The notes below the pieces were generated by a model. It was not told where the DNA came from. It did no database searches and saw nothing but the letters and a program-made list of their open reading frames with translations. This document shows, in pieces, positions 58,501-64,000 of a stretch of 64,000 bases of DNA. Origin of the DNA: Warburgia ugandensis (Eukaryota; Streptophyta; Magnoliopsida; Canellales; Canellaceae); contig CP141132.1 in the NCBI GenBank assembly GCA_035236585.1, positions 20,497,945 to 20,561,944 of the forward strand, given 5' to 3'. A program made the translations under genes and the position numbers. The number at the start of each line of letters is the position of its first letter. Position 1 is the first letter of the stretch.

Positions 58501-60113
58501 CAATCTATAGCATCTCTCCACATTACCAACCTCTAAATTTCACTAAATATTTTGAATATATGCATATCTAGTCAAATATGCATGCTACAGTTGTTATAAC
58601 TCATCTATGATAAGATGGGAAAAATTGAGGCTTGTACCTCTAATTGAAACTCCCTAATTTTGTGAATTAGCTCTGATTCTTTTATTTATGCTTGAAGTAG
58701 TGCTTTTGATGTTTGGTGCCACTAATTTGGACAGAATTTGGGTTTACAACTTAAATCTGAGAAAAATAACTTGAGCAGTTGAAACTGCAAGAATTGGTGC
58801 TTGAGTTTAACTCAAATGAAATTCCTATGTAATTATTGTGGCCTGTTGCCAAACAAAAGCCATATTGCCCAACAATACTGACAAGCTGCCACATAGGCTG
58901 AATATGACTGGAGCAGATTTGAGAAGCCTGAGATATTCTGCAGATACCAATTTAAGGCTAATTGTATCAGCTTCTCAAGAATAGGGATTGACTAGGCTGG
59001 TATAACATTACTGGCTAATATTTTTGAGTTTAAGCCATTACCCAATAGTTCAATCACTTGTGAGTCTTATTAGTTCACAGCATAATAGAAGTTGCATTTG
59101 GACATCAGTTAGACATTTAGAGTAAAATAGTGAAAAACAATAAAAAGAAGAATTTAGCAGAAGAGATCATTGGAAGAGATAAAGACTATTTTAGTTTGAT
59201 AAAATCAGAATTTTCTCATTGAGAAAAAAGGATGAAAGAAGGGATAAAGAGTAGTTTAGTTTTGCAGTGGCAGAACTTCTCTTATTGGGACTGCAAACTA
59301 AAGTGCTAAGTATATCGTGGTAATAATGTTATCAGTCAATTATTATATGTTGCTTTTGGTAGTAGTTCTAGTCTGCTGAGACTTTCTTGTTGCTTTTGCT
59401 AATGTCTTTTTCTTGATTTTCATGTATTAATTTTAACTCTTTAGTTATAATATTGATTAGAATGGAATTAAGCTGTGGTAGTTTGTTATCACACAAAAAC
59501 AAGATGTGATATGAGTTAGTCTGTCAGGGAGAAGATTTGGATTTTGCTTATGATAGCATTTCAGCATTTTCAAATAGAAGAGACAACCAAAAGGCAGTTT
59601 TTGGGGCTGAAGAAGGATTACGTGAAATCAGGTCATACACTTTCCTCAGCACTTCCATCTGTTTTACTTCCACAATTTAATTAATTGCAACCAATTTCAT
59701 TGATGTGCTTGCTTTTCAAAGTTTAGTTCATGGATGAAGGACCACAATATTTATTGTTGCAATAGTTGTATCTTGTATATTTTTCAAAAAAACAAAAAAT
59801 ATTATATTGTCGTGATCTACAGTGTACTTTCTAGCTGGCCTATACAGTTCGAGTTACTCTTGTTGGAGATTGTGACATTTAGTACCGCTTTGATGCATGT
59901 CTTCTCATCTTTAGGGATGCAACATTCGCATATAAAGCAGAAGCTAAGGAACTGCAAAATCGGCTTATTCGCCTACAGACTCAGTTTGATTTGCTGACAG
60001 GCCAACTTTCTTCTCTGGCACAAGGAAGAAGAGCCAGGGCAGCAGCAAAATCATCAATCAGTGGCCAACTCTCTGTATTATTAGATGATAAACTTTCCGA
60101 AAGAAATTTAGAG
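21005..60113 (+). CDS. AUG3: AUG3, augmin complex subunit 3 (partial gene, exons 1-4)
   Basis: Join 21005-21180, 35906-35942, 59528-59631, 59915-60113. The four pieces splice in frame (phases 2, 0, 2) into 171 residues that match the N-terminal part of plant AUG3/HAUS3, a subunit of the eight-protein augmin complex. Augmin recruits gamma-tubulin to existing microtubules to nucleate branches in the spindle and phragmoplast. Recognisable blocks are the N-terminal [11 protein letters not shown] and [10 protein letters not shown] motifs, the YEQF...GKLLE exon, the [13 protein letters not shown] block, and the start of the coiled-coil region ([11 protein letters not shown]). All introns have GT/AG ends. 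The family is about 600 residues long, so most of the protein lies right of the window. The next expected exon was not found before 64000. No stop or frameshift interrupts the four exons, so the gene looks intact despite intron sizes of 14.7 and 23.6 kb. The identification rests on recalled family similarity, not a search. Confidence 0.92.
21181..21707 (+). other. Start of AUG3 intron 1, no feature recognised
   Basis: T-rich intron sequence follows the exon 1 donor. No exon, RNA gene or repeat was recognised up to the SINE target duplication. Confidence 0.5.
21725..21901 (+). mobile_element. Au-type SINE, full length
   Basis: It starts ggggagccttggcgcaatgg with tRNA-like box A and a box B-like ggttcaaggcg. 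It continues through 'cctcttgcaaaaatgcaagg' and ends near 'gtgcactggggctgccccc', as in plant Au SINEs. The 15-bp sequence tttgttattcttttg flanks it at 21708-21722 and 21902-21916, a clean target-site duplication. It is in AUG3 intron 1, sense orientation. Confidence 0.9.
22070..23960 (-). pseudogene. Decayed L1-type LINE, reverse transcriptase C-terminal part
   Basis: Minus-strand fragments in changing frames match the 3' half of plant L1 ORF2. 23577-23870 includes a NLVMEGTPC segment and a '[18 protein letters not shown]' block from the RT N-terminal side. 23206-23460 carries [16 protein letters not shown], typical of the region before the zf-RVT domain. 22700-23081 carries remnants of zf-RVT ([21 protein letters not shown]). 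Many stops and frameshifts are present. The catalytic RT block between the first two fragments is missing. Ends are approximate. It lies antisense in AUG3 intron 1. Confidence 0.7.
23961..24597 (+). other. Intron 1 sequence, no feature recognised
   Basis: No coding similarity, tandem repeat or element terminus was recognised between the L1 remnant and the truncated SINE. Confidence 0.4.
24598..24709 (+). mobile_element. Au-type SINE, 3'-truncated
   Basis: The 5' part (ggggaaccgtggtgtgatgg, box B ggttcgaggtg, tgcaaggtaagg) is clear. It stops at 'tactatag', where full copies continue with acccttgtgg. The following 14 bases, agagattaatgaat, recur 46 bp downstream (24705-24718 and 24751-24764), so a small rearrangement accompanied the loss of the tail. 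Confidence 0.8.
24828..25369 (-). repeat. Gypsy 3' LTR, interrupted by an Au SINE
   Basis: It aligns with 31494-31889 over shared blocks such as ccctagggag.aaccct, cttttcctttcaataagatg and cataaatacc. Excluding the SINE and one target-site copy it is about 340 bp. Confidence 0.75.
24939..25118 (-). mobile_element. Au-type SINE inserted in the gypsy LTR
   Basis: This is a full-length copy on the minus strand (right end reads ttgcgccaaggctcccc on plus). It is flanked by a perfect 20-bp target duplication, atatcttttcctttcaataa, at 24919-24938 and 25119-25138. The uninterrupted LTR at 31494-31889 has one copy of the closely related sequence at this place, so it shows the empty site. Confidence 0.92.
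25373..27351 (-). pseudogene. Gypsy pol remnant: RNase H and integrase
   Basis: The minus strand shows, in order, RNase H (26795-27052: [10 protein letters not shown]..., [17 protein letters not shown]) and the integrase zinc-binding region (25993-26403: [18 protein letters not shown]), whose Cys pair is lost. The integrase core end follows (25672-25917: [25 protein letters not shown]) and then the C-terminal domain (25373-25558: [14 protein letters not shown]..., FNMADL). Frames change between fragments and stops are frequent, so no protein is made. This is the downstream half of pol; the upstream half lies right of the inserted repeat. Confidence 0.85.
27352..28900 (+). repeat. Dispersed repeat with internal tandem units, copy 2
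   Basis: It has the same ends and interior as 10266-12094 and is inserted in the gypsy RT. Subterminal inverted arms are CCCTAGGTGCAAAA (about 27411) and, reversed, CACTAGGCACAAAA. The tandem units recur with the 'cattagaatggaaa' marker. Two of them (28029-28160 and 28218-28345) are almost identical, suggesting recent local duplication. An atgtat motif on both flanks is a possible but weak target duplication. Confidence 0.6.
28901..30740 (-). pseudogene. Gypsy gag-protease-RT remnant
   Basis: Minus strand from the right: gag (30539-30724: [20 protein letters not shown]), then a degenerate CCHC knuckle near 30280 (CYGCGE, a stop, ISSNCP). Next is the protease-RT linker (29347-29742: [37 protein letters not shown]). 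RT core pieces follow, with the catalytic motif reading YFDN instead of YFDD at about 28930. The reading frame then runs into the inserted repeat. Stops and the mutated second catalytic Asp make it inactive. Confidence 0.82.
30741..31472 (-). other. Gypsy gag N-terminal part and leader, degenerate
   Basis: This lies between the gag core similarity and the primer-binding site. No intact frame exists. Its position implies the gag start and 5' untranslated leader of the gypsy element. Confidence 0.5.
31494..31889 (-). repeat. Gypsy 5' LTR
   Basis: It is homologous to the left LTR without the SINE. It begins (plus strand) TGAACGATTTCAATC and ends near ctatattata. The two LTRs differ at many positions, so the element is not recent. 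Confidence 0.75.
31897..32188 (+). other. Intron 1 sequence, no feature recognised
   Basis: Nothing recognisable lies between the gypsy element and the MITE-like element. Confidence 0.4.
32189..32451. mobile_element. MITE-like element with 10-bp perfect TIRs
   Basis: It starts CCTTAGTTGT and ends ACAACTAAGG, perfect 10-bp terminal inverted repeats over 263 bp, with no coding capacity. The end sequence (cttagttgtcaatactggt) recurs at 53039, implying a family. A target duplication is not evident. Confidence 0.5.
32452..33917 (+). other. Intron 1 sequence; right end may be old LTR-element interior
   Basis: No gene is supported. The last about 30 bp (gttaataatcgaatagagg) resemble the bases before LTR2 of the adjacent element (attaataacattagagggg). 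Retrotransposon interior may therefore precede LTR1. Confidence 0.4.
33918..35243 (+). mobile_element. Internally deleted LTR retrotransposon (LTR-0.7 kb-LTR)
   Basis: LTR1 33918-34211 and LTR2 34924-35243 share blocks such as tgtattagccaata and catttggctagaattaagaag and end cacacca/cacgcca. Two bases after LTR1 is a tRNA-iMet primer-binding site, TGGTATCAGAACC (34214-34226). A purine tract, agagggg (34917-34923), precedes LTR2. The 712-bp interior keeps a possible gag start (34454, [12 protein letters not shown]) and a trace of a pol end (LGDKVQVK, about 34873). All RT and integrase is gone, so it could move only in trans. No matching target duplication was found. Confidence 0.72.
35344..35427. 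repeat. (GA)42 microsatellite
   Basis: This is a perfect AG/GA run of about 84 bp in AUG3 intron 1, ending 478 bp before microexon 2. Apparent frames rich in Glu-Arg are artefacts of it. Confidence 0.97.
35906..35942 (+). CDS. AUG3: AUG3 exon 2 (37-nt microexon)
   Basis: One base finishes the split Gln codon and is followed by 12 codons, [12 protein letters not shown], corresponding to the conserved YEQF..GKLLE segment of AUG3. The acceptor is ttgcag at 35900-35905 and the donor is GTATTA at 35943. Length 37 is not a multiple of three, so skipping it would shift the frame. It lies between introns of 14,725 and 23,585 bp and about 480 bp downstream of a (GA)n tract. Confidence 0.9.
35943..36771 (+). 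other. Start of AUG3 intron 2, no feature recognised
   Basis: Intron sequence between microexon 2 and the copia element. No coding similarity or repeat was recognised. Confidence 0.4.
36772..40141 (-). repeat. Copia 3' LTR split by RTE LINE copy A
   Basis: The LTR parts are 36772-36950 and 40051-40141 (plus one target-site copy). They rejoin to match 49197-49436, sharing actaaagggt.taatttatac, attacatgtcaat and catatcacggatggtatctc. Confidence 0.85.
36951..40034 (+). mobile_element. RTE-clade LINE copy A (5'-truncated)
   Basis: It encodes remnants of one polyprotein. An apurinic-type endonuclease ([16 protein letters not shown] at about 37167, [20 protein letters not shown]) is followed by RT ([13 protein letters not shown] about 38967; [11 protein letters not shown] about 39230) and an RTE-type C-terminal part ([12 protein letters not shown]). 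Several stops and frameshifts break it. It ends in a (GAT)n tail, typical of RTE elements instead of poly(A). The flanks carry a 16-bp target duplication, cccYacataaatgggt (36935-36950, 40035-40050, one mismatch). Compared with copy B it lacks the first about 495 bp of leader. Confidence 0.92.
40142..40229. repeat. (CT)43 microsatellite at the copia polypurine tract
   Basis: On the minus strand this is (GA)n directly before the 3' LTR start TGAATTGTATGG. That is exactly where the polypurine tract belongs, so the microsatellite probably grew from it. Confidence 0.9.
40230..42934 (-). pseudogene. Copia pol remnant: integrase, RT, RNase H
   Basis: Minus strand from the right: integrase (42643-42934: [32 protein letters not shown]) and integrase core end (42209-42457: [16 protein letters not shown]). 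RT N-terminal part follows (about 41450: [26 protein letters not shown]), then RT end (40854-41180: [26 protein letters not shown]). RNase H and the pol end come last (40260-40840: [30 protein letters not shown]). Frames are broken by many stops. The order is the Ty1/copia order, with integrase before RT, which separates it from the gypsy element in intron 1. Confidence 0.88.
42954..46561 (+). mobile_element. RTE-clade LINE copy B, full length
   Basis: 3608 bp inserted in the copia interior, flanked by a perfect 19-bp target duplication gaagtgaatgatgactcaa (42935-42953, 46562-46580). It starts actccgccaatgccggtcc, followed by a leader with three tandem units of about 140 bp (43001, 43141, 43281), each with an inverted repeat around gaagatgatt/aatcatct. 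Then comes the endonuclease-RT polyprotein and a (GAT)n tail (46524-46561). The precise target duplication marks both ends. Confidence 0.94.
43453..46507 (+). pseudogene. RTE LINE B endonuclease-reverse transcriptase, broken
   Basis: Endonuclease/exonuclease/phosphatase-family endonuclease (about 43665-44275; [32 protein letters not shown]), linker, RT (about 45060-45850; [44 protein letters not shown]) and a C-terminal part with [12 protein letters not shown]. The longest open piece is 44331-46076, 581 codons. It is broken by a frameshift near 43785, TGA at about 43848, TAA at 44274, and a one-base frameshift near 46035. RT catalytic residues are still present. The product would nick target DNA and reverse-transcribe the LINE RNA; this copy cannot make it whole. 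Confidence 0.9.
46581..47900 (-). pseudogene. Copia gag remnant
   Basis: The minus strand carries gag similarity: [13 protein letters not shown] (about 47680), YIQQIDEH (about 47590), [24 protein letters not shown] (47240-47464), and a partial zinc knuckle, LWCEKCKR. Stops and frame changes are frequent. It is separated from the integrase only by LINE copy B. Confidence 0.72.
47901..49196 (-). other. Copia gag N-terminus and leader, degenerate
   Basis: This lies between the gag core and the primer-binding site at 49178-49190. No readable protein was recognised. An A-rich purine patch is at 48721-48750. By position it is the 5' untranslated leader and gag start of the copia element, possibly with unrelated insertions, since it is long for that. 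Confidence 0.45.
49197..49436 (-). repeat. Copia 5' LTR
   Basis: On the plus strand it begins tgcaaacgagaataaaag and ends catacaattca. It pairs with the split left LTR and is adjacent to the PBS. Confidence 0.82.
49541..49916 (+). repeat. Direct tandem duplication, about 190-bp unit
   Basis: Unit 1 (about 49541-49730) and unit 2 (about 49735-49916) share, in order, caaagtcc, atcaga.aaaaccaaac, atagctgcaactctt, ccatccttc and gttgcac.aaaat.gataa. Divergence is moderate. No function is apparent. Confidence 0.7.
50041..51130. repeat. cctaggc-rich dispersed repeat with a direct duplication
   Basis: A block of about 140 bp (50085-50222: taggcataggagc..., tactggggtttcagg, gcctctaacgcctaggcac) recurs at 50347-50486. 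The right part ends with related words (cacttaggccc, ctaggtgcacc, gttgtgccttgcgcc). The words cctaggcacaag and ctaggtgcac also occur at the ends of the repeats at 10266 and 27352, so they may be related. Confidence 0.5.
51131..52404 (+). other. Intron 2 sequence; CACACG tract and retroelement-like words
   Basis: 51258-51312 is an imperfect (CACACG)n tract. 51480-52000 repeatedly contains variants of atagttggcta/gtcgattg, as in some copia LTRs, but no boundary could be set. No gene is supported. Confidence 0.35.
52405..52445. repeat. (CT)n-(AC)n compound microsatellite
   Basis: Perfect CT run followed directly by a short ACAC run. Confidence 0.95.
52506..52593. repeat. (GA)44 microsatellite
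   Basis: Perfect AG/GA run of 88 bp in AUG3 intron 2. Confidence 0.97.
52594..53389 (+). other. Intron 2 sequence; MITE-like end and short hairpin
   Basis: cttagttgtcaatactggt at 53039 matches the end of the MITE-like element at 32189-32451. Directly after it, ataccagc-cagtgc-gctggtat forms a perfect 8-bp hairpin (about 53059-53080). No coding region was found. Confidence 0.4.
53390..53920 (+). repeat. Tandem repeat, about 170-bp unit, three units
   Basis: Units begin near 53395, 53565 and 53731, with a partial fourth at about 53902. Each carries tgcaaatggac, cttgccaaaa.gacc, cacttatttctt, gaagaagacga/gatgacc and aaaatcttgcatttt. Units differ by many substitutions, so the array is old. Confidence 0.75.
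54019..57507 (+). mobile_element. RTE-clade LINE copy C, near full length
   Basis: It starts cgccaatgctagtcctaag and ends in a short gatgatg tail, flanked by atatcggtc on both sides (54010-54018, 57508-57516). The leader has two tandem units (about 54065 and 54201) where copy B has three. Endonuclease and RT remnants are present and the FADD box is intact (about 56713). The last open piece is 56351-57481 (376 codons). Copy C is identical to B in two blocks; see the findings. Confidence 0.92.
54429..57481 (+). pseudogene. RTE LINE C endonuclease-reverse transcriptase, broken
   Basis: Same domain order as copy B: endonuclease (54640-55250), linker, RT (56042-56850, with [24 protein letters not shown] and [12 protein letters not shown]-like blocks) and C-terminal region to 57481. 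Breaks are TGA at 54828, TAA at 55248, TAG at 55821, a frameshift near 55960 and TAG at 56339. The first two are shared with copy B at the same codons. No intact protein is possible. Confidence 0.9.
57517..57820 (+). other. Intron 2 sequence, no feature recognised
   Basis: Nothing recognisable lies between LINE copies C and E. Confidence 0.4.
57821..58536 (-). mobile_element. RTE-clade LINE copy E, divergent 3' fragment
   Basis: The (ATC)n tail (57821-57836) is at the left. The minus strand encodes the C-terminal part only: MECNFSKES..., RYLGSII (58180-58464) and [20 protein letters not shown] (57844-58161). It is clearly more divergent than copies A-D, with a different 3' end (..caccccaaatcataaaaagc). 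It is severely 5'-truncated, starting just before the 'ECNFSK' block. Confidence 0.85.
58537..59527 (+). other. End of AUG3 intron 2, no feature recognised
   Basis: AT-rich intron sequence up to the exon 3 acceptor. No repeat or coding similarity was found. Confidence 0.45.
59528..59631 (+). CDS. AUG3: AUG3 exon 3
   Basis: This exon has 34 full codons plus two bases and starts [15 protein letters not shown]. It is the acidic and aromatic block that follows the YEQF microexon in plant AUG3. The acceptor ctgtcag ends at 59527 and the donor GTCATA starts at 59632. The reading frame is open and continues in phase into exon 4 through a split AG|G arginine codon. Confidence 0.91.
59915..60113 (+). 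CDS. AUG3: AUG3 exon 4 (start of coiled coil)
   Basis: The first base completes the arginine codon and 66 codons follow, beginning [17 protein letters not shown] and including [11 protein letters not shown] and a basic QGRRARAAA segment. Heptad-like spacing of Leu and Ile fits the coiled-coil part of the subunit. The acceptor is tctttag (ends 59914) and the donor is GTATAC at 60114. Intron 3, upstream, is only 283 bp, in contrast to the giant introns 1 and 2. Confidence 0.92.
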
Positions 60114-60717
60114 GTATACCACTTCTCTCTCTCATAATTAAGAATACATTTTTGTAATGGCCACCATATTATTGCATGTGATTTGAGTTGAGCTTCATTT
60201 GAGCATCTACACAACCTACTTGACCAAGTTGGGAGTTCAGAGAAGCAACATTATGGGGTTTGTAAAAGTTGCTAATTGAAAACACCAAGTTATGAAATAC
60301 CGAAGGCCATCATCTATCTTTGCTAGTTTGCTTCTTGCCCTTACTGTAAGCCTGTGATACCTGTGGTATGGGATTTGAGAGATCCAGCTAATAACAAGTC
60401 AGATATCATGCTAAGGGGTTCAAGGACCTCATAAACCAATAAACTTGAACCAATGATTTTGTTGCAGTAAGTGAAGGTGCTGAAGCAATGGCTTTCAGCA
60501 AAGTGAAGTTCCAATGAGATTGTAAACTGAATTTTTTTTTGATTGATTCTAGTAGTACAAATTATTAACTGTATCTGTCACACAGATGTGCAAGATTGTC
60601 TTAAATTGTGCTCGTAATGAGAGGTAAAAGAGGTTAGAGAGTAGGAGCTACCATAGATAGAAGGTCTAGTTATTCATTTAGATCTTTTGGTAGCAGATTT
60701 TGTTAAATTTGTATTCT

Positions 60718-60718
<1 letters not shown>
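60114..60718 (+). other. Start of AUG3 intron 4, no feature recognised
   Basis: Nothing recognisable. The next AUG3 exon was looked for here and to 64000 without success. Confidence 0.45.

Positions 60719-60794
<76 letters not shown>
60719..60794. repeat. (AAT)25 microsatellite
   Basis: Perfect TAA/ATA run of about 76 bp in AUG3 intron 4. Confidence 0.97.
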
Positions 60795-60835
60795 CTAAAG
60801 CTGTTTGGTATTGTGGTTTTTAAAAGGGGAGCCTT

Positions 60836-61009
60836 GGCGCAATGGTAGAGTTGTCATTGTGACCTTGAGGTCACTGGCTAGAGGCGTAGAGACAGCCTCT
60901 TGCAAAATGCAAGGTAAGGATGCATACTATAGACCCTTGTGGTTCGCCCCTTCACCAGACCCCGCATACGAGAGCTTTGTGCACCGGGCTTCCCTTTTTT
61001 TTTTTTTTT
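60836..61009 (+). mobile_element. Au-type SINE, full length with poly(T) end
   Basis: It begins ggggagccttggcgcaatgg and carries gaggtcact, cctcttgcaaaatgcaagg and accccgcata. It ends gcaccgggcttccc followed by a T run. The flanks, ttgtggttttt and ttgtgatttcttttt, are a possible imperfect target duplication. Confidence 0.88.
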
Positions 61010-61355
61010 GGTTTTGTGATTTCTTTTTTAAGCCTTTCTTTCCATTTCGGGTCACTTAATAAGAATTCAAGAATGTAAATGAAATGGAACAGCTCATACG
61101 ACTTTGCCATTTGTTAGTGTTTGATGTAGCACACAGATGGCATTGTTATCTTTGAGACCTTATCGAAAACAGACTAGGAAGAAGGATTCTCAACTTCGTA
61201 GGTTGCAGAAAACACTCTTAAGGTTGACTATCTATCTTATTGAAAAGAATAGAAGTCACAGAAAGATTCCTTTGCATAACCATGTCGTAAATGAAAAGTG
61301 AGCAGAACCCATTACACAAACACACAAATGAAGTTACCCAATTCATGAAAATGAC
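61010..61355 (+). other. Intron 4 sequence, no feature recognised
   Basis: Nothing recognisable lies between the SINE and LINE copy D. Confidence 0.4.
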
Positions 61356-64000
61356 ATCATCATCATCATCATCATCATCAAGACCTTATCCCAATTAGGG
61401 GTTGGCGACGTGAATCTTATTCCTCCCTGCCACTCTATTAAATACCATGGTTTCATTTAGTCCCTAAGTTTTTAAATCTTTCCTCACCACTTCTATCCAC
61501 GTTCTTTTAGGCCTTCCCCTTGCCTTTTTAGAACCTTCTACTTGTATTGCCTCACTCCTAACTGGTGACATTGTTGGTCTCCTTTGGACATGTCCAAATC
61601 ATCTAAGTCTAATTTCCCTCATCTTATTACCTATTGGTGCTACCCCTAAATTTCCTCTAATATTTTCATTTCTAAATTTGTCCTTTCTTGTCTTACCACT
61701 CATCCATCTCAACATCCTCATTTCTACAGCACTCATCCTATGAGTATCATGTTACTTAACTAGCCAACACTTTGATTCATAGAGCATGGCCGTCCTTATA
61801 GTCATCCTATAGAATTTTCCCTTTAGTTTGAGTGGCACCTGCCGATCACATAAAACACCAGATGCACATCTCCATTTGTTCTAACCCGCTTCGATTCTCT
61901 GGGTAACCTCCCTCTCAATCTCTCCTCTCTCATGGATCAGTGATCCTAAGTACCGAAAGAGGTCTTTCACGGCGACTTCTTGGTTATCAATCTTGATTGG
62001 TGTTCCACTCCTACTCTCCTTGCTAAAATTACATTCCATATATTCTGTCTTAGTTCGGCTAATTTTAAATCCTTCAGATTCTAATGCTTCTCTCCATAAC
62101 TCTAGCTTTATGTTTACACCCTTCCTTGTCTCATCAAGTAAGACTATATCATTTGCAAATAGCATGTACTAGGGAATCTCCTTGTGTAAATGTTTTGTTA
62201 ACTCATCCATAACTAATGTGAAGAGGTATGGACTCAATGCTGATCTTTGGTGCAATCCTACAGTGACAGGAAAATCACCAGTTACGCCACTAGTGGTCTT
62301 AACATTTATTATCGCTCCCTCATACATATATTTAATTATGTCTATATACCCCTGAGAAACCCCCTTACCACCCAACACCCTCCATATTAACTCTCTAGGG
62401 ACTCTATCATAAGCTTTCTCTAAGTCGATAAAGACCATATGTAGGTCTTTTCTCCTCTCCCTATATTTCTCTACTAATTGTCTTAATAAGAAAATAGCTT
62501 CCATCGTAGACCTCCCAGGCATGAAACCAAACTAATTCTCCGATACACTTGTTTCATGTCGTAGCCTCTTCTCAATCACTCTTTCAAAAAGTTTTATGGT
62601 GTCGCTCATAAGTTTGATCCCTCGATCATTAGTGCAACTTTGTATGTCTCCTTCATTCTTTGATAACTTTTTGCACTGTTTCACTCCACCACCATGTTTC
62701 CTTTGCTAATAGCTTTTTACCTTTAGATACTCCGAAGACATCTTTTGCCACTTTCTTAATGGACTTAGCCATATTAGTCCACATGGTATTTACTTCTGTT
62801 TCATAGTTCCAATTTCCTTCTACCATCAACTAATTTTTGAATGAGGTTATTTTCTCTCCTTTTAAGTTCCACCACTTAGTTTTTGGATGTATATTAAGTT
62901 CAGTTCTTTTACTCCATCTTTTAATATGGATATCCATAACCATTAACCTACGTTGTGAGGTTAAACTCTCACCAGGTATCACCTTACAATCCTTGCATAT
63001 AGAGCGTTCATTATTCCTAAGTAGAAAAAAGTCTATTTGGCTTTTATGAAGTCCACTTTTAAAGGTTATTAAGTGTTCATCCCTTTTCTTAAAGAGTGTA
63101 TTTGCAATGGACAGGTTATCTGACAAAGCAAAATCGAGGATATTCTCCCCCATCTCATATCGGTCACCTATACCATACTCTTCGTGTATTCTATCATATC
63201 CTTCCTTATCTTTTCCTACATGGCCATTTAAGTCTGCTCCTATAAATATCCCCTCAGTGTTGGGAATTTTTTGTATGACTCCCTCCATATCTTCCCAAAA
63301 CTGTCTCTTGATTATATCTTGTAACCCTACTTGTGGTGCGTATGCACTTATAACATTTATAATCTGCTCTCCTAGAACAAATTTTATTATTATAATTCTA
63401 TCATTAATTCTTTTAACGTCCACAATTTTGTCCTTTAATTCCTTATTCACTATTATTCATACTCCATTTCTGTTATTTTCCTTTCATACGTACCATAATT
63501 TATACCCATCTATTTCTCTAGCTTTGTCCCCTTTCCACTTGGTTTCTTGGATACAAGCGATGTTGGCTCTCCTATGTTTCATCGCGTCTATAACTCCAAA
63601 CTCTTACCTGTCAGTGGCCCTATATTCCATGTAGCGATGCGAATCTTATGTTCTGGAGATACCCTATTTACTACTGCCTTTCTCAACCTCCATGGTATGA
63701 ACTCATGTCCACTTTTCATTGCACCTGGGTTCTGATGCAGCGCGTTGCTTCTAAGGGGACGCTCTAGCAACCCTTGCCCACTTTTCACTATACTCGGGAT
63801 CCGATGTAGTGCATCGCTTCTAGTAGAACGCCCTAGCAACCCTTGCCTATTTTTCACCGCACCCGGGATCCGATGCAACGCGTCGCTTATGGGGAACACG
63901 CTATTTTGAGGGAATGTCAGTTTTCGATTTATGTCATGTTGGGGTTGCCATAGTTGTAAAAAGCTGAAGATGATTTCATTTCTTCCTTGCAAACTAATGC
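61356..64000 (-). mobile_element. RTE-clade LINE copy D (runs off the window)
   Basis: The (ATC)n tail is at the left (61356-61380). The minus strand gives the C-terminal part, RT (62169-62522: [13 protein letters not shown]; 61881-62165) and endonuclease (62830-63700: GADLNGHVG). The RT box reads LFANDIV instead of LFADDIV (about 62150). About 590 bp is missing at 62654-62664, joining the linker directly to the RT middle part. The last bases match the leader units of copy B, so its 5' end lies beyond 64000. It is antisense in AUG3 intron 4. Confidence 0.9.

Overview
The window is nuclear DNA of a flowering plant with long, transposon-filled introns. The evidence is a plant-type augmin gene with GT/AG introns, Au-type SINEs, plant RTE and L1 LINEs, Ty1/copia and Ty3/gypsy elements, a TRIM-like element, many (GA)n and (AAT)n microsatellites, and a fragment of plastid atpB. 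The sequence does not allow a species to be named. There are no bacterial operons, CRISPR arrays, rRNA genes or functional tRNA genes.

One host gene is recognisable. It is the 5' part of AUG3 (HAUS augmin-like complex subunit 3, a spindle and phragmoplast microtubule-nucleation factor) on the plus strand. Four coding exons can be placed: 21005-21180, 35906-35942, 59528-59631 and 59915-60113. They join in frame into 171 residues and match the N-terminal part of plant AUG3. The gene runs off the right edge. Intron 1 is 14.7 kb, intron 2 is 23.6 kb, intron 3 is 283 bp, and intron 4 is longer than 3.9 kb.

Layout: 1-8966 is AT-rich intergenic DNA with LTR debris. 8967-9098 is a nuclear plastid-DNA insertion (atpB). 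10266-12094 is a repeat with internal tandem units. 12095-19605 is a large gypsy-type LTR on the minus strand, interrupted by a 2.6-kb solo LTR of a related family on the plus strand. 19617-20127 is a TRIM-like miniature LTR element. 20128-21004 is the AUG3 upstream region.

Intron 1 holds an Au SINE, a decayed L1 LINE, a truncated Au SINE, and a gypsy element with both LTRs (24828-31889). That gypsy element carries another Au SINE in one LTR and a second copy of the tandem-unit repeat in its reverse transcriptase region. Intron 1 also holds a MITE-like element and an internally deleted LTR element (33918-35243). Intron 2 holds an old antisense copia element (36772-49436) with one RTE LINE in its 3' LTR and another in its internal region. 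It also has several local direct repeats, a third near-full-length RTE LINE (54019-57507) and a fourth, divergent 3' fragment. Intron 4 holds an (AAT)n tract, an Au SINE and a fifth RTE LINE on the minus strand, running off the window.

No new functional system is evident. The most informative signals are the nested insertion history, the patchwork identity between two RTE LINEs (about 0.8 kb and 0.3 kb of perfect identity inside more divergent copies), the tandem hairpin units in the LINE 5' leader, a polypurine tract that has become a (GA)n microsatellite, and a 37-nt microexon between two giant introns.
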